From Novosphingobium guangzhouense (GTDB lineage Bacteria > Pseudomonadota > Alphaproteobacteria > Sphingomonadales > Sphingomonadaceae), in assembly GCF_002896965.1 (NCBI RefSeq), contig NZ_LYMM01000033.1, positions 1 to 64,000 of the forward strand: a stretch of DNA of 64,000 nt. Direction: 5' to 3'. Both the position numbers and the translations under genes were made by a program. Positions 8,583 to 16,636 of this stretch are shown piece by piece. The notes beneath the pieces are model-generated. The model saw only the letters and a program-made list of their open reading frames with translations, was not told the DNA's origin and searched no databases. Positions within the stretch are counted from its first letter, which is position 1, and each line of letters begins with the position of its first letter.

Positions 8583-9050
8583 CTATCTTCGGCTTCCCGT
8601 CACAAACCTGCCAGTCTCTTCCCGGCCCGATGCCCTCAGTCGGGCCCCCTCGTCGCCGGTGAAGAACTGCTGTATCACTTCTCGTGCCAACCGGGCCGGG
8701 CGTAGCGTTGATGCATCCAGGCAGCACCAGCTGGACTTCACTTCTGCCAGAACTTCCTCGCCGCGCCGAATCACCGTTTCATAGAACGCGCGAGCGCCCT
8801 GCACCTTTTCCAGCAGCACGGTCGCAATCACATCGTCTTCCAGAAAGGCTGGTTTGCGATAGGTGATCTCATGCTTGATCGCGACCCAAAGGTGTTTGCT
8901 GATCGCTTCTGCGGGCGCAAGAGCACGCCAGTGGTCGGTTACTGCTGCCTGCACCCACTTCAGGTAGCTGGCATTGTTCACATGACCCATGAAGTCGATG
9001 TCATCCGGCGCGATGCCGACGGTGTAGCGGTGGGGAATTGCTTGGCTCAC
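8583..9050 (-). CDS. acyl-CoA thioesterase, 4HBT hot-dog family
   Basis: 155 residues. IAPDDIDFMGHVNNASYLKW (about residues 13-32) is the hot-dog thioesterase signature, with the catalytic Asp in DxxxxGHVNN. IKHEITYRKPAFLEDDV follows as expected for the second strand block. The family hydrolyses acyl-CoA thioesters in the cytoplasm. It looks like a bacterial housekeeping gene and sits, on the minus strand, inside the prophage cargo segment. Whether it is cargo or belongs to the phage lineage is not clear. Confidence 0.85.
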   Translation of the reverse strand: MSQAIPHRYTVGIAPDDIDFMGHVNNASYLKWVQAAVTDHWRALAPAEAISKHLWVAIKHEITYRKPAFLEDDVIATVLLEKVQGARAFYETVIRRGEEVLAEVKSSWCCLDASTLRPARLAREVIQQFFTGDEGARLRASGREETGRFVTGSRR

Positions 9051-9299
9051 CTATGCGTCAATACCATTCCCTAAGCGTTCGGGAAAGCGGATTGCCTGCT
9101 GGCTGGCGCATCAACCTGACGGCATGAACGATATAGGATTTTTCCTACACCAATCTTCATTTCCCCCTTCCCTACGCGCCGCCCCTGTTCCACTACAGGA
9201 ACGAATCAGGAACAAATGGGTGCGCAAACGTGAGTGGGGAAGTGTTACGACTGACGCCGGGCTGCGACTTCGCGTGCCCGCAGTGCAGCGTAGGCTGCG

Positions 9300-9836
9300 C
9301 TACGGTCGTGGCGATTCGCGATCGTCTGTGGCGACAGATTGAGGAGGAACGGCGCTTGATGGCAACGCGCCCGCACCCGGATCGGGCAGGTAGGGTCCGA
9401 TCCCTGCAAAGCCAGATGGAAGCCATTGAGCGAGAATTTGCGCGGTCTCGTCCTTGGATGCCCCATCGGGAACAAGTACCAGCAGCTTTGCGAACATCTC
9501 GCGGAGCGCGGGTTCACTAGGAAGTGCAACTTGAAGAGCCACAAATTGAACTGCAGGTCGAGCGGCCTCGACCGCACGCGCCTCCGGCTCCGCTTCCGTC
9601 TCATTAAGCCCCGCTAACAGCATGACTTCAGCAGGATCAACGCCGCGCTGAGACAGCACCGCGGCGATTTTCCGAGTTACATCTATCGGAAGTTCACGCT
9701 TCTTATAGCGTTTGGGATCTTCGAAGTACGAATACCTCGGAAAGCCGATCCCAACCTCTTCCGCCATCTTTCGGATGGATATCGGAGGTACCGAAGCCAG
9801 GCGCAGTTGCTTAAGTTTTTCAGCAGCGGAAATCAT
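9300..9836 (-). CDS. prophage repressor-like HTH protein
   Basis: 178 residues. An N-terminal helix-turn-helix of the XRE type is seen (SIRKMAEEVGIGFPRYSYFE, about residues 20-39), followed by KRELPIDVTRKIAAVLSQRGV and then a region without the Ser-Lys autoprotease motifs of LexA-like repressors. The C-terminal 35 residues are low-complexity and proline-rich. It diverges from a Cro-like gene across an 84-bp region that holds an 11-bp inverted repeat, the layout of a lysogeny switch. Absence of a peptidase domain suggests that induction does not run through direct RecA-stimulated self-cleavage. Confidence 0.75.
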   Translation of the reverse strand: MISAAEKLKQLRLASVPPISIRKMAEEVGIGFPRYSYFEDPKRYKKRELPIDVTRKIAAVLSQRGVDPAEVMLLAGLNETEAEPEARAVEAARPAVQFVALQVALPSEPALREMFAKLLVLVPDGASKDETAQILAQWLPSGFAGIGPYLPDPGAGALPSSAVPPQSVATDDRESPRP

Positions 9837-9852
9837 CTCGTGGACTGTGTGG

Positions 9853-9904
9853 AAATTTTAGACACAGTCAGTCCTCAAAATGGTTTGCAAAGCGTCTAAA
9901 ATTT
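9853..9904. promoter_or_regulatory. prophage operator: 11-bp inverted repeat in divergent promoter
   Basis: AAATTTTAGAC at 9853-9863 and its exact reverse complement GTCTAAAATTT at 9894-9904 flank 30 bp between the repressor (minus) and Cro-like (plus) genes. Such paired half-sites facing each other are expected for repressor/Cro operators. Confidence 0.7.
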
Positions 9905-9920
9905 GAATACATCCCCGTCT

Positions 9921-10214
9921 ATGGAACGGCTCACCTCAATCTTCGACCTATTCGGCGGCGTCCGTCCGATGGCTCGCGCACTTGGCGAAAGCCCCAGCAA
10001 AATCGCCGCTTGGAAGCGCGCGGGGCACATCCCCGCCCAAAAGCAGGCTGAGGTGCTTGAAAAAGGCACATGCCAAGGTCTTGCTCTTACCGCTGAAAAT
10101 GTCGTCTTCCCCCTTGGCCGCCCTTCGGATGTCGCAAACACCATAACGGCCACGCCCGCCCCCGTCGCTTGCCCAGCGCAAGCTGAAGTGCAACGCACGG
10201 GGGCGGCGCAATGA
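9921..10214 (+). CDS. Cro-like HTH regulator
   Basis: 97 residues. SIFDLFGGVRPMARALGE, then PSKIAAWKRAGHIPAQKQ (residues 6-43) forms the short Cro/YdaS-type helix-turn-helix common in alphaproteobacterial prophages. The rest is a disordered tail. The ATG at 9921 gives the natural N-terminus. It is the first gene of the rightward control operon, immediately beyond the operator, and it overlaps the next gene by 4 bases. Confidence 0.75.
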   Translation: MERLTSIFDLFGGVRPMARALGESPSKIAAWKRAGHIPAQKQAEVLEKGTCQGLALTAENVVFPLGRPSDVANTITATPAPVACPAQAEVQRTGAAQ

Positions 10215-10702
10215 CAAAGCTTCGCGCTCCCCTCTCCTTCTCTCTCGCTATCACGACCGTCGCTGGCCGCATCGGATGGCGCGAAGCTGCACGAATCAGC
10301 CGTCGCGCTGTCCGCACCGTCAGGCATTGGAGCGAAAGCGACCGCCACGGCACACCCTCGCTGGACTTGGCGATAGCTCTCGACCGCGCCTTTATCGAAG
10401 CAGGCGGCGGCTATGCCCCCATCCTCGAAAGCTATGCCCGCCAGCTGGACGTTGCGATGGTCAACACCGTCGCCTGTCGAACGGCGCTGGCGGAAGATAT
10501 TGCCCTCGCATCGCGGGAAAGCGGCGACGCAATCGGCCACTGTATTCAGGCGCTTCGGCCCGGCGCAACGCCCGCCGAAATCCATCGCGCCATCGTCGAA
10601 ACCGAAGAAGCGGATGCCATTTTCCCGCGCCTGATCGGTCGGCTCAAAGCCCTTCTGCCCGGCAATGGTGTCGGGCGCGAAGCCAATGGGGAAACGATCT
10701 AA
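10211..10702 (+). CDS. prophage regulatory protein, unknown family
   Basis: 163 residues. An N-terminal helix-turn-helix-like segment (GWREAARISRRAVRTVRHWS, about residues 22-41) occurs in the place of a CII/Cox-like regulator in the operon. Downstream are helices containing ESYARQLD and IHRAIVETEE. No catalytic motif is seen. Overlaps of 4 and 1 bases with its neighbours point to coupled translation. Confidence 0.6.
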   Translation: MTKLRAPLSFSLAITTVAGRIGWREAARISRRAVRTVRHWSESDRHGTPSLDLAIALDRAFIEAGGGYAPILESYARQLDVAMVNTVACRTALAEDIALASRESGDAIGHCIQALRPGATPAEIHRAIVETEEADAIFPRLIGRLKALLPGNGVGREANGETI

Positions 10703-11007
10703 TGTCGGGGCGCAGAGTTCAACTGCCACATGTCAGCTGCCCGGCTTGCGGGGGCCGCGCACACGCGCGCACCGTGGGCAAGCACAGCCTGCTCTATCGC
10801 GAAGTCTATTACGAATGCCGAAACCCGGACGCCTGCGCCCACGTCTTTGTGGTGGAGCTCACGGCAATTCGCACCACCAAAGCCAGCCGGTTCCCCACGC
10901 CCCTGCACAAGCTGCCGATGACCAACTGGCGCAATGCTGCAAACGATCGTGCCGACAATGACGACGATAAGCCATCGGATCCCGACGTCGGCATCCGCCC
11001 CGGCTGA
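10702..11007 (+). CDS. ogr: Ogr/Delta-like late transcription activator
   Basis: 101 residues. The zinc-binding pattern CPACGG.A.ART (Cys at about 13 and 16) followed by YYECRNPDACAHVFVVELT (Cys at about 39 and 45) is the Ogr/Delta family, which recruits host RNA polymerase to P2-type late promoters by contacting its alpha subunit. The activator likely controls the tail operons in this element. In P2, ogr lies next to D, whereas here it is in the early operon about 4.6 kb away. The start overlaps the preceding stop (TAATG). Confidence 0.85.
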   Translation: MSGRRVQLPHVSCPACGGRAHARTVGKHSLLYREVYYECRNPDACAHVFVVELTAIRTTKASRFPTPLHKLPMTNWRNAANDRADNDDDKPSDPDVGIRPG

Positions 11008-11112
11008 TCTGATCTGACAGCCCGCTTGGGCTGACCTCCCGCCTCCATTGATTTTGGACCCGGCCTGCTTCCGGGAACGCCCCTGCTTTGCCATTTTTCG
11101 GAGCTTTCTCCC

Positions 11113-11322
11113 ATGCGCCTCACCGCTTCCACTTCCCCCGCGGTCATCCCTGAACGTCCCGTCCGACGCACCTTTTCATTCACATGCTGCTGCTGCGGCG
11201 TGACAGAGAACCGCCCCACCCCCGATGCCCCTGCTGGCTGGGTCGTCCACCACATCGACGAAGACAGCTTCGTGTTCTGCCCGCAGGACACGTTGAACGT
11301 TCCGGCGAGTGATCTGCAATGA
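11113..11322 (+). CDS. small prophage protein with Cys cluster
   Basis: 69 residues, family not recognised. A CCCCG cluster at about residue 25 and a distal FCPQD give a possible zinc ribbon. The end overlaps the next gene start by 4 bases (ATGA), supporting its reality in the control operon. Confidence 0.55.
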   Translation: MRLTASTSPAVIPERPVRRTFSFTCCCCGVTENRPTPDAPAGWVVHHIDEDSFVFCPQDTLNVPASDLQ

Positions 11323-11537
11323 CCGCGCCGATCAACCACCCGCAAATGGCGCTGCAGATCGCCGCATGGGAAGTCGTGGCAGAGGCACAGCAGTTATCTG
11401 CGATGCAGCGCCACCTTTCCGATCGGGCTGCACGGTTGAACCGCTGGCTCTTGCCGACACTGCTGGGTGCCGCAGCGCTGCTCAGCAGCGTGTGTGTCAT
11501 TGCGCAGATCATGATTCACCTCGACGCGGGTGTCTAA
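11319..11537 (+). CDS. small prophage membrane protein
   Basis: 72 residues with one hydrophobic segment near the C-terminus (WLLPTLLGAAALLSSVCVIA, about residues 43-62) after a helical N-terminus. No family is recognised. Its coupled start (ATGA) with the upstream gene supports it as a real gene. Confidence 0.6.
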   Translation: MTAPINHPQMALQIAAWEVVAEAQQLSAMQRHLSDRAARLNRWLLPTLLGAAALLSSVCVIAQIMIHLDAGV

Positions 11538-11542
11538 TTGCA

Positions 11543-11764
11543 GTGGCCGATTTTCGATTTGCCGCTCTCTTCGCCGGTGAACCAAACCTGCGCAGCATCG
11601 AAGAATTGGTCCGGTGCTGCGAACGGCGCCGCGCAAGGGCCACCGAAAAGCTTGCTGCAGCGCAGGCGGAGATCGCCCTTTCCCAAGCCGCCTATGACCA
11701 AGCCGTCGCGGCTCGCGCGGACTGGATTGCGAACAGCCCCGATCCGCAACTCCTCATGCTTTGA
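11543..11764 (+). CDS. small helical prophage protein
   Basis: About 73 residues if the GTG at 11543 is used. The core (SIEELVRCCERRRARATEKL, then AQAEIALSQAAYDQAV) is predicted to be a coiled coil. No ribosome binding site is clear and the start is uncertain. It has no recognised family and lies in the tightly packed early operon. Confidence 0.4.
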   Translation: MADFRFAALFAGEPNLRSIEELVRCCERRRARATEKLAAAQAEIALSQAAYDQAVAARADWIANSPDPQLLML

Positions 11765-11775
11765 AGGATACCGAA

Positions 11776-12006
11776 ATGCCAGAAGCAAAGAACAAGCGTC
11801 TGCGCTGGCCTACCGTGCCCCATGCTGCAGCCGTGCACCCGATCGTCTGCCCCTGCTCGGTATGCGCGCCCCGCCAGCTGCACCGATCACGACGGTCAGC
11901 GGCGATCAAGGCTGCAACGCGGGTGCTGCTGCTTTCGGCAGCACTCATCGCCATCCCATTCTTTGTCGCCCGCGCCCTCGCATCGATGCAGGGCGAATGG
12001 CGATAG
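11776..12006 (+). CDS. small prophage membrane protein with Cys motif
   Basis: 76 residues. A CPCSVC motif at about residue 25 is followed by a basic stretch and one hydrophobic segment (VLLLSAALIAIPFFVARAL). AAGGA is placed 6 bases before the ATG. The function is unknown. Confidence 0.5.
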   Translation: MPEAKNKRLRWPTVPHAAAVHPIVCPCSVCAPRQLHRSRRSAAIKAATRVLLLSAALIAIPFFVARALASMQGEWR

Positions 12007-12107
12007 CCCCCCTGCCCGCCTCTAGCCCGCGACATCCTTTTCGGGGTTGCCTCAGCAAATAGCGGGCGGGTGTCGGCGCTCCTCGAAACGTCTGATCGGA
12101 TCCAATC

Positions 12108-12290
12108 ATGACCAGAACCGCAGCTTTCCGCCAAGTGGACGTTGCCCGCGCGCTCAAAGCCGTTCGTGCAGCACATGTCCCGATCAGCGGCGTGGAGATC
12201 GCGCCGGATGGCACCATCCGCGTGCTGACTTCGCCCGCACCGGACACGCCCTCCTCCCCCTTCGACGCATGGAAGAACAAGAAGCAATGA
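12108..12290 (+). CDS. small protein adjacent to integrase (possible excisionase partner)
   Basis: 60 residues. FRQVDVARALKAVRAAH resembles a short HTH-like stretch and is followed by GVEIAPDGTIRV, a pairing frequently seen immediately before integrases in alphaproteobacterial prophages. It overlaps the integrase start by 4 bases (ATGA). A role in excision is inferred from position only. Confidence 0.55.
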   Translation: MTRTAAFRQVDVARALKAVRAAHVPISGVEIAPDGTIRVLTSPAPDTPSSPFDAWKNKKQ

Positions 12291-13342
12291 AAGTGCGCCT
12301 CAAGGGCATCAACCGGATCACGAAGAAACTCGCATCCGGGAAGTCCGTGACCTACTATTACGCGTGGAAAGGCGGCCCTCGTCTTGATGGCGCACCGGGT
12401 TCGCCAGAGTTCGTCGCCAGCTACAATCGCGCGGTCACAGCGCGCCGCGCACCCAAGGCCGACCTGCTGATCTCCATCCTCGACAAGTTCGAAGAATCGG
12501 TGGACTTCGCTGACCTGTCCGATCGTACCCGCAAGGATTACCGTCGCTTGCTGAAGGTGGTCGAGGCGGAGTTCGGAGATTTCCCCATCGCGGCCCTGGA
12601 AGACCGCCGCACACGTGGAGAGTTCCTGGCATGGCGCGAACGCCTTGCTGTAAAGTCGCGCCGTCAGGCCGACTATGCGTTCTCCGTGCTGGCCCGCTCC
12701 ATATCGTGGGCGCTGGATCGTGGCTTGGTGCCGGTAAATCCATGTGAACGTCCTGGCCGGCTTTACCGCGCTGCCCGTGCAGAAAATGTCTGGACGGACG
12801 CCGACGAAGCCGCGTTCCACGCAAAGGCGCCGGATCACCTTCGCCTTGCGCTCACCTTGGCATTATGGACGGGGCAGCGGCAGGGCGACCTCCTGCGTTT
12901 GCAATGGGCGGCCTACGACGGCCAGACGATCCGCCTGCGCCAGCGCAAGACCAAAGTCGCTGTCGTTGTGCCCGTTGGTGCACCTCTGAAGGCAGCGCTG
13001 GACGCTGCAAAGGCAAGCAGCACACGGGACGGCAAGCCTTTGCCCGCCACCATCCTATCCACTGAACGCGGAACGGCGTGGACTGAATCCGGTTTCCGCG
13101 CCTCATGGCGCAAGGCCTGCATCAAATCGGGCGTGACCGGCGTCACCTTTCACGATCTGCGGGGCACGGCAGTAACCCGCCTCGCTATCGCAGGCGCCAC
13201 GGTTCCAGAGATCGCCGCCATCACCGGTCACAGCCTGAAGGAAGTCGGGACGATCCTCGACGCCCACTACATGCACCGTGACCCGGCACTGGGCGAAGCT
13301 GCCATTCGAAAGCTCGAAGGCAGAACCATTTTGCCCAACTAA
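12287..13342 (+). CDS. int: tyrosine integrase
   Basis: 351 residues from the coupled ATG at 12287. An N-terminal arm-binding region and SAM-like core-binding domain (about 50-150) precede the catalytic domain. The catalytic residues are visible: Arg in TGQRQGDLLRL, a beta-hairpin Lys region, HDLRGTAVTRL (His-x-x-Arg), GHS, and the nucleophile Tyr in DAHYMHRD. It catalyses integration and excision. The gene ends 58 bp from the 3' end of tRNA-Met on the opposite strand, so the tRNA 3' end is the likely att site. An in-frame upstream start exists but has no supporting features. Confidence 0.93.
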   Translation: MKVRLKGINRITKKLASGKSVTYYYAWKGGPRLDGAPGSPEFVASYNRAVTARRAPKADLLISILDKFEESVDFADLSDRTRKDYRRLLKVVEAEFGDFPIAALEDRRTRGEFLAWRERLAVKSRRQADYAFSVLARSISWALDRGLVPVNPCERPGRLYRAARAENVWTDADEAAFHAKAPDHLRLALTLALWTGQRQGDLLRLQWAAYDGQTIRLRQRKTKVAVVVPVGAPLKAALDAAKASSTRDGKPLPATILSTERGTAWTESGFRASWRKACIKSGVTGVTFHDLRGTAVTRLAIAGATVPEIAAITGHSLKEVGTILDAHYMHRDPALGEAAIRKLEGRTILPN

Positions 13343-13400
13343 TCGCCCAACCAAGCAATCAGCGTCCAACAAATTTTCGGGAAAAACGTAGTAAAATCAA

Positions 13401-13477
13401 TGGTAGCGGAGGAGGGACTCGAACCCCCGACACGCGGATTATGATTCCGCTGCTCTAACCAGCTGAGCTACTCCGCC
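13401..13477 (-). tRNA. tRNA-Met (CAT), elongator type
   Basis: On the minus strand it begins GGCGGAGTAGCTCAGCTGG, has an anticodon stem GCGGA / TCCGC around the 7-base loop ATCATAA (anticodon CAT), a TTCGAGTC T-loop, and ends with an encoded CCA. The acceptor stem pairs with one G-T at position 1-72. The elongator form is favoured over initiator because it lacks the mismatched first pair and the GGG/CCC anticodon-stem signature. The 3' end faces the integrase gene and probably forms attR of the prophage. Confidence 0.95.
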
Positions 13478-13586
13478 ATACCATGGCCGCTGCGTGCAGC
13501 GGCTTCGATGTGGCGCCCCGTTGCTGCGGGGCAGGTGGCGTCCTCTAGGGGCAAGGTTCCCATCGGTCAACACCCAAAAAGCACCT

Positions 13587-14198
13587 TCAGCCACGAAAAG
13601 ATATCAGCCGGATCGGACGCCACAAACCCGCCTCCCAGGCATAGAGGCCAAAGCCCCGAAAGCGGAACGGAATGGGGTGCAGGGTCGGCCGCAATTGCGC
13701 CTGCAGCGCTTGCGCTGCCTGCCGGGTCACCTTGTTCTGAATGGTCACATGCAACCTGAGCGGACGGGAATCCTGATCGGTGAGCAAGCCGTGCATCCGC
13801 TCTGCGATCGCGCCGTGCAGTTCGACCATGTCCGGACTGTCGATGGCAAGCGCGGTTCCCGCATCGAGCTTCATCAGCCCGTCGATCCGCGCCCTGGGCG
13901 GCGCGGCGCGGGCCAGCGCGCCGAGAACCTCGATCAGTTCGCCCTCCACTGACGGCGGCAGGGCATGGAACAGAGTGACGTGCGCGCGCAGGCGGTTGCG
14001 TTCGGGCGGGTAGTGGGCGCGGCGCAGCGAATCGGCCCAGCCAACGAGGTCAGGCGGCAGTTCGGCCGTGACGAGAAGCGGGGCGTTGGCCTTGCGCGGT
14101 CCGGTCGCGATCCAGTTTGCAGAAGGCCAGTTCGCAGAAGGCCAGTTCGCGGGGGACCGGTCAGGGCCGGAGGGGTCAGGGCCGGAGTGGTCAGGCAT
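13587..14198 (-). CDS. 2H phosphoesterase (2'-5' RNA ligase / CPDase family)
   Basis: 203 residues. The two H-x-T motifs are HVTLFHAL (about residue 78) and HVTIQNK (about residue 154), the catalytic pair of the 2H family acting on 2'-5' linkages or cyclic phosphates. The first 35 residues are an unusual proline/serine-rich run containing three near-repeats of the pentapeptide PSANW, produced by a tandem 15-bp repeat at about 14115-14150, so the true start may be further in. It follows mltG on the same strand. Confidence 0.8.
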   Translation of the reverse strand: MPDHSGPDPSGPDRSPANWPSANWPSANWIATGPRKANAPLLVTAELPPDLVGWADSLRRAHYPPERNRLRAHVTLFHALPPSVEGELIEVLGALARAAPPRARIDGLMKLDAGTALAIDSPDMVELHGAIAERMHGLLTDQDSRPLRLHVTIQNKVTRQAAQALQAQLRPTLHPIPFRFRGFGLYAWEAGLWRPIRLISFRG

Positions 14199-14228
14199 CC
14201 GCCACTCCCCTGCCCGGCCCCGCCATGA

Positions 14229-15203
14229 TCAAAGCTCGCCGCGCTCGCGGCGGATCGCGAACCACTTGGCGACGTTGCGGTTGTGTTCGGCCAGCGTGCT
14301 GGCGAAGACGTGTCCGCCGGTGCCGTCTGCCACCATGTACAGCGCTTCGGTCTTTGCCGGGTTCAGCACCGCCGCGATCGATTCGCGGCTGGGATTGGTG
14401 ATCGGCCCCTTGGGCAGCCCCACCATCGTATAGGTGTTGTAGCCGTTGACCGCCTGGATTTCAGACTGGAGGATGCGCCGGCCCAGGCGCTTGCCCTTGG
14501 TGATCGGGTAAATGATCGTGGGGTCGGCCTGCAGCAGCATTCCAGTGCGCAGACGGTTGGAGTAAAGCCCGGCCACCATCCGCCGTTCCGACGGCTTGCC
14601 GGTTTCCTTCTCGACGATCGAGGCAAGGATCACCGCCTGCTCCGGCGTCTTGACCACAAGGCCCTTCGCGCGATTGGCCCACAGTTCCTTGAGCGTGCGG
14701 CTCATCGCGGCCTGCATGCGCCGCACCAGTTCCTCGCGCGGTTCGCCGTTTTCGAAGTTGTAGGTATCGGGCAGGATCGAACCTTCTTCCGGCACCGAGA
14801 CTTCCCCCGAAAGCGCGCTCTGCGCCTTCAGGCGATCGTAGACCATGATCGAAGGCATGCCTTCGGGCACGGTCACGAAGCGGCGGATGATCTCGTCGCT
14901 GGAGATGATCGCCAGAACCCGCGACGGACTGGCATGGGCGGGAATGGCGAATTCGCCCGCCTTGATCCCGCTGCCGCCGCCAAAGAAGCGGGCGCGCAGC
15001 TTGAAGCCGTTCGCAGAGGCGATCACGCCCTGCTTTTCCAGCCTGTCCGCCACGTCCCCAAGGCTTGCGCCGGTGGGGACGACGAAGTGCTTTTCCTTGT
15101 CCAGCGGGCCGGAGCCGTACCAGCCGCCGAAGAAGGCCCAGAGGCTCCCGACGAAGAGTACGGCGACGACTGTCGCCAGGCCGCATCCGCGCCGGGAGAT
15201 CAT
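14229..15203 (-). CDS. mltG: endolytic murein transglycosylase MltG
   Basis: 324 residues. One N-terminal membrane anchor (about 7-26) is followed by a LysM-like region (FVVPTGASLGDVADRL) and the YceG domain. Family marks are FVTVPEGMPS, PEEGSILPDTYNF, ILASIVEKETG (with the catalytic Glu), LLQADPTIIYP, YNTYTMVGLPKGPITNPS and YMVADGTGGHVFA. It cleaves nascent glycan strands at the inner membrane. It starts 4 bp after the fabF stop; acpP-fabF-mltG is a conserved order. Confidence 0.95.
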   Translation of the reverse strand: MISRRGCGLATVVAVLFVGSLWAFFGGWYGSGPLDKEKHFVVPTGASLGDVADRLEKQGVIASANGFKLRARFFGGGSGIKAGEFAIPAHASPSRVLAIISSDEIIRRFVTVPEGMPSIMVYDRLKAQSALSGEVSVPEEGSILPDTYNFENGEPREELVRRMQAAMSRTLKELWANRAKGLVVKTPEQAVILASIVEKETGKPSERRMVAGLYSNRLRTGMLLQADPTIIYPITKGKRLGRRILQSEIQAVNGYNTYTMVGLPKGPITNPSRESIAAVLNPAKTEALYMVADGTGGHVFASTLAEHNRNVAKWFAIRRERGEL

Positions 15204-15207
15204 GGGC

Positions 15208-16467
15208 TTAGTCGATCTTGCGCATCACCAGGCTGGCGTTGGTACCGCCGAACCCGAAGCTGTTGTTGAGCACGGCGCGCACTTCGCGCTTGCGGGCGAC
15301 ATGCGGCACGAGGTCAACACCTTCGCAACCCTCGTCCGGGGTGTCGAGGTTGAGCGTGGGCGGCACGATCTGGTCGCGCATCGCCAGGATGCAGAAGATC
15401 GATTCGACTGCGCCCGCGCCGCCCAGAAGGTGGCCGATCGCCGACTTGGTCGAGCTCATCGAGACATTGCCGATGGCATCGCCGAACAGGCGGCGCACGG
15501 CGCCCAGTTCGATGGTGTCGGCCATGGTCGAAGTGCCGTGGGCGTTGATGTAGTCGATGTCGGCGGGCGTCATGCCTGCCTTCTTCAGCGCCATCTGCAT
15601 CGAGCGGTAGGCGCCGTCGCCATCCGGATGCGGGGCAGTGACGTGGTAGGCATCGCCCGAAAGGCCGTAGCCGATCACTTCACAGTAGATCTTCGCGCCG
15701 CGCGCCTTCGCGTGTTCGTATTCTTCGAGCACGAGAACGCCAGCGCCCTCACCCATCACGAAGCCGTCACGGTCCTTGTCGTAGGGCCGGCTCGCCTGTT
15801 CAGGGCGGTCGTTGTAGCTGCAGTTGAGCGCACGGGCCTGCGCGAAGCCGGCAATACCGATCGGGCACACGGTCGATTCGGCGCCGCCCGCCAGCATGAT
15901 GTCGGCATCGCCATCGCGGATCATGCGCGCGGCATCGCCGATCGAGTGCGCGCCGGTCGAGCAGGCGGTGACGACGGCATGGTTCGGGCCCTTGAGGCCG
16001 TACTTGATCGAAACCTGGCCCGAGATCAGATTGATCAGGCGGCCGTGGACGAAGTGCGGCGAGACGCGGCCCGGCCCCTTGTCAGCCAGCACCAGCGATT
16101 CGCTTTCGATGCCCGGCAGGCCGCCGATGCCCGAACCGATCGAGCAGCCGGCCATGAGCTTGTCTTCCTCGCTCATGTCGGTGAGGCCGGCGTCTTCAAG
16201 CGCCTGGCCCGCGGCATCGATGCCGAAGACGATGAAGGGATCGACCTGGCGCTGGATCTTGTGATCGACGCGCTTGCCCGGATCGAAGCCGTATTCGTGA
16301 TCGGCGGGCTTCACCTCGCAGGCGATCAGGCACTTCTGGCCGGTCGTGTCGAACTTGGTGATCTGCCCTGCGCCGGACTTGCTGGCGAGGATGTTGGCCC
16401 AGGTGGTCTCAACGTCAGCGCCCAGCGGGGTGACAAGACCAAGTCCGGTTACGACGACACGACGCAT
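15208..16467 (-). CDS. fabF: beta-ketoacyl-ACP synthase II (FabF)
   Basis: 419 residues, the normal KAS II length. The catalytic triad is present: Cys in VTACSTGAHS (about 165), His in NAHGTSTMA (about 307) and His in SAIGHLLGGAGA (about 344). It extends acyl-ACP by condensation with malonyl-ACP in the cytoplasm. It follows acpP on the same strand after 169 bp that include a terminator-like hairpin, so it may be expressed at a lower level than acpP. Confidence 0.97.
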   Translation of the reverse strand: MRRVVVTGLGLVTPLGADVETTWANILASKSGAGQITKFDTTGQKCLIACEVKPADHEYGFDPGKRVDHKIQRQVDPFIVFGIDAAGQALEDAGLTDMSEEDKLMAGCSIGSGIGGLPGIESESLVLADKGPGRVSPHFVHGRLINLISGQVSIKYGLKGPNHAVVTACSTGAHSIGDAARMIRDGDADIMLAGGAESTVCPIGIAGFAQARALNCSYNDRPEQASRPYDKDRDGFVMGEGAGVLVLEEYEHAKARGAKIYCEVIGYGLSGDAYHVTAPHPDGDGAYRSMQMALKKAGMTPADIDYINAHGTSTMADTIELGAVRRLFGDAIGNVSMSSTKSAIGHLLGGAGAVESIFCILAMRDQIVPPTLNLDTPDEGCEGVDLVPHVARKREVRAVLNNSFGFGGTNASLVMRKID

Positions 16468-16521
16468 TAGGTTCTCCGAAACTCTTTCAATGGCCGTGTT
16501 TCGCCATCGGCAACCGACGGC

Positions 16522-16565
16522 GCAAAAACGGCAACAGGCCAGCCCCCTTAGAGGGCCGGCCTGTT
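16522..16565 (-). terminator. terminator/attenuator between acpP and fabF
   Basis: Read on the minus strand, AACAGGCC and GGCCTGTT enclose a GC-rich inner stem and are followed after four bases by TTTTT. Its position just after acpP suggests partial termination that lets acpP exceed fabF. Confidence 0.65.
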
Positions 16566-16636
16566 GATTTCAATCCGGTGTTGCATCCCGGCCCCACCCC
16601 TTGCAGGCAGGATACCGGAATACAGGACCGAGGGGA

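Larger units (their letters stand above)
1..13400. mobile_element. P2-like prophage, right part (left end outside window)
   Basis: Recognisable P2-family genes (S, R, E/E', T, U, D, Ogr-type activator) plus a repressor/Cro-like divergent region and a tyrosine integrase end directly beside a tRNA-Met 3' end. The layout differs from P2: S, R and a lysis lipoprotein are on the minus strand while E', T, U and D are on the plus strand, and E is truncated at the switch. Head genes, baseplate genes, portal and terminase are not in the window, so it cannot be said whether the element is complete. The right boundary is inferred from the integrase and tRNA positions; the duplicated att core should lie to the left of the window. 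Confidence 0.85.

Noticed and set aside
9124..9520. Plus-strand frames with several Cys opposite the repressor
   Set aside because: They overlap the minus-strand repressor gene and have no ribosome binding site; the codon pattern is that of an antisense frame.
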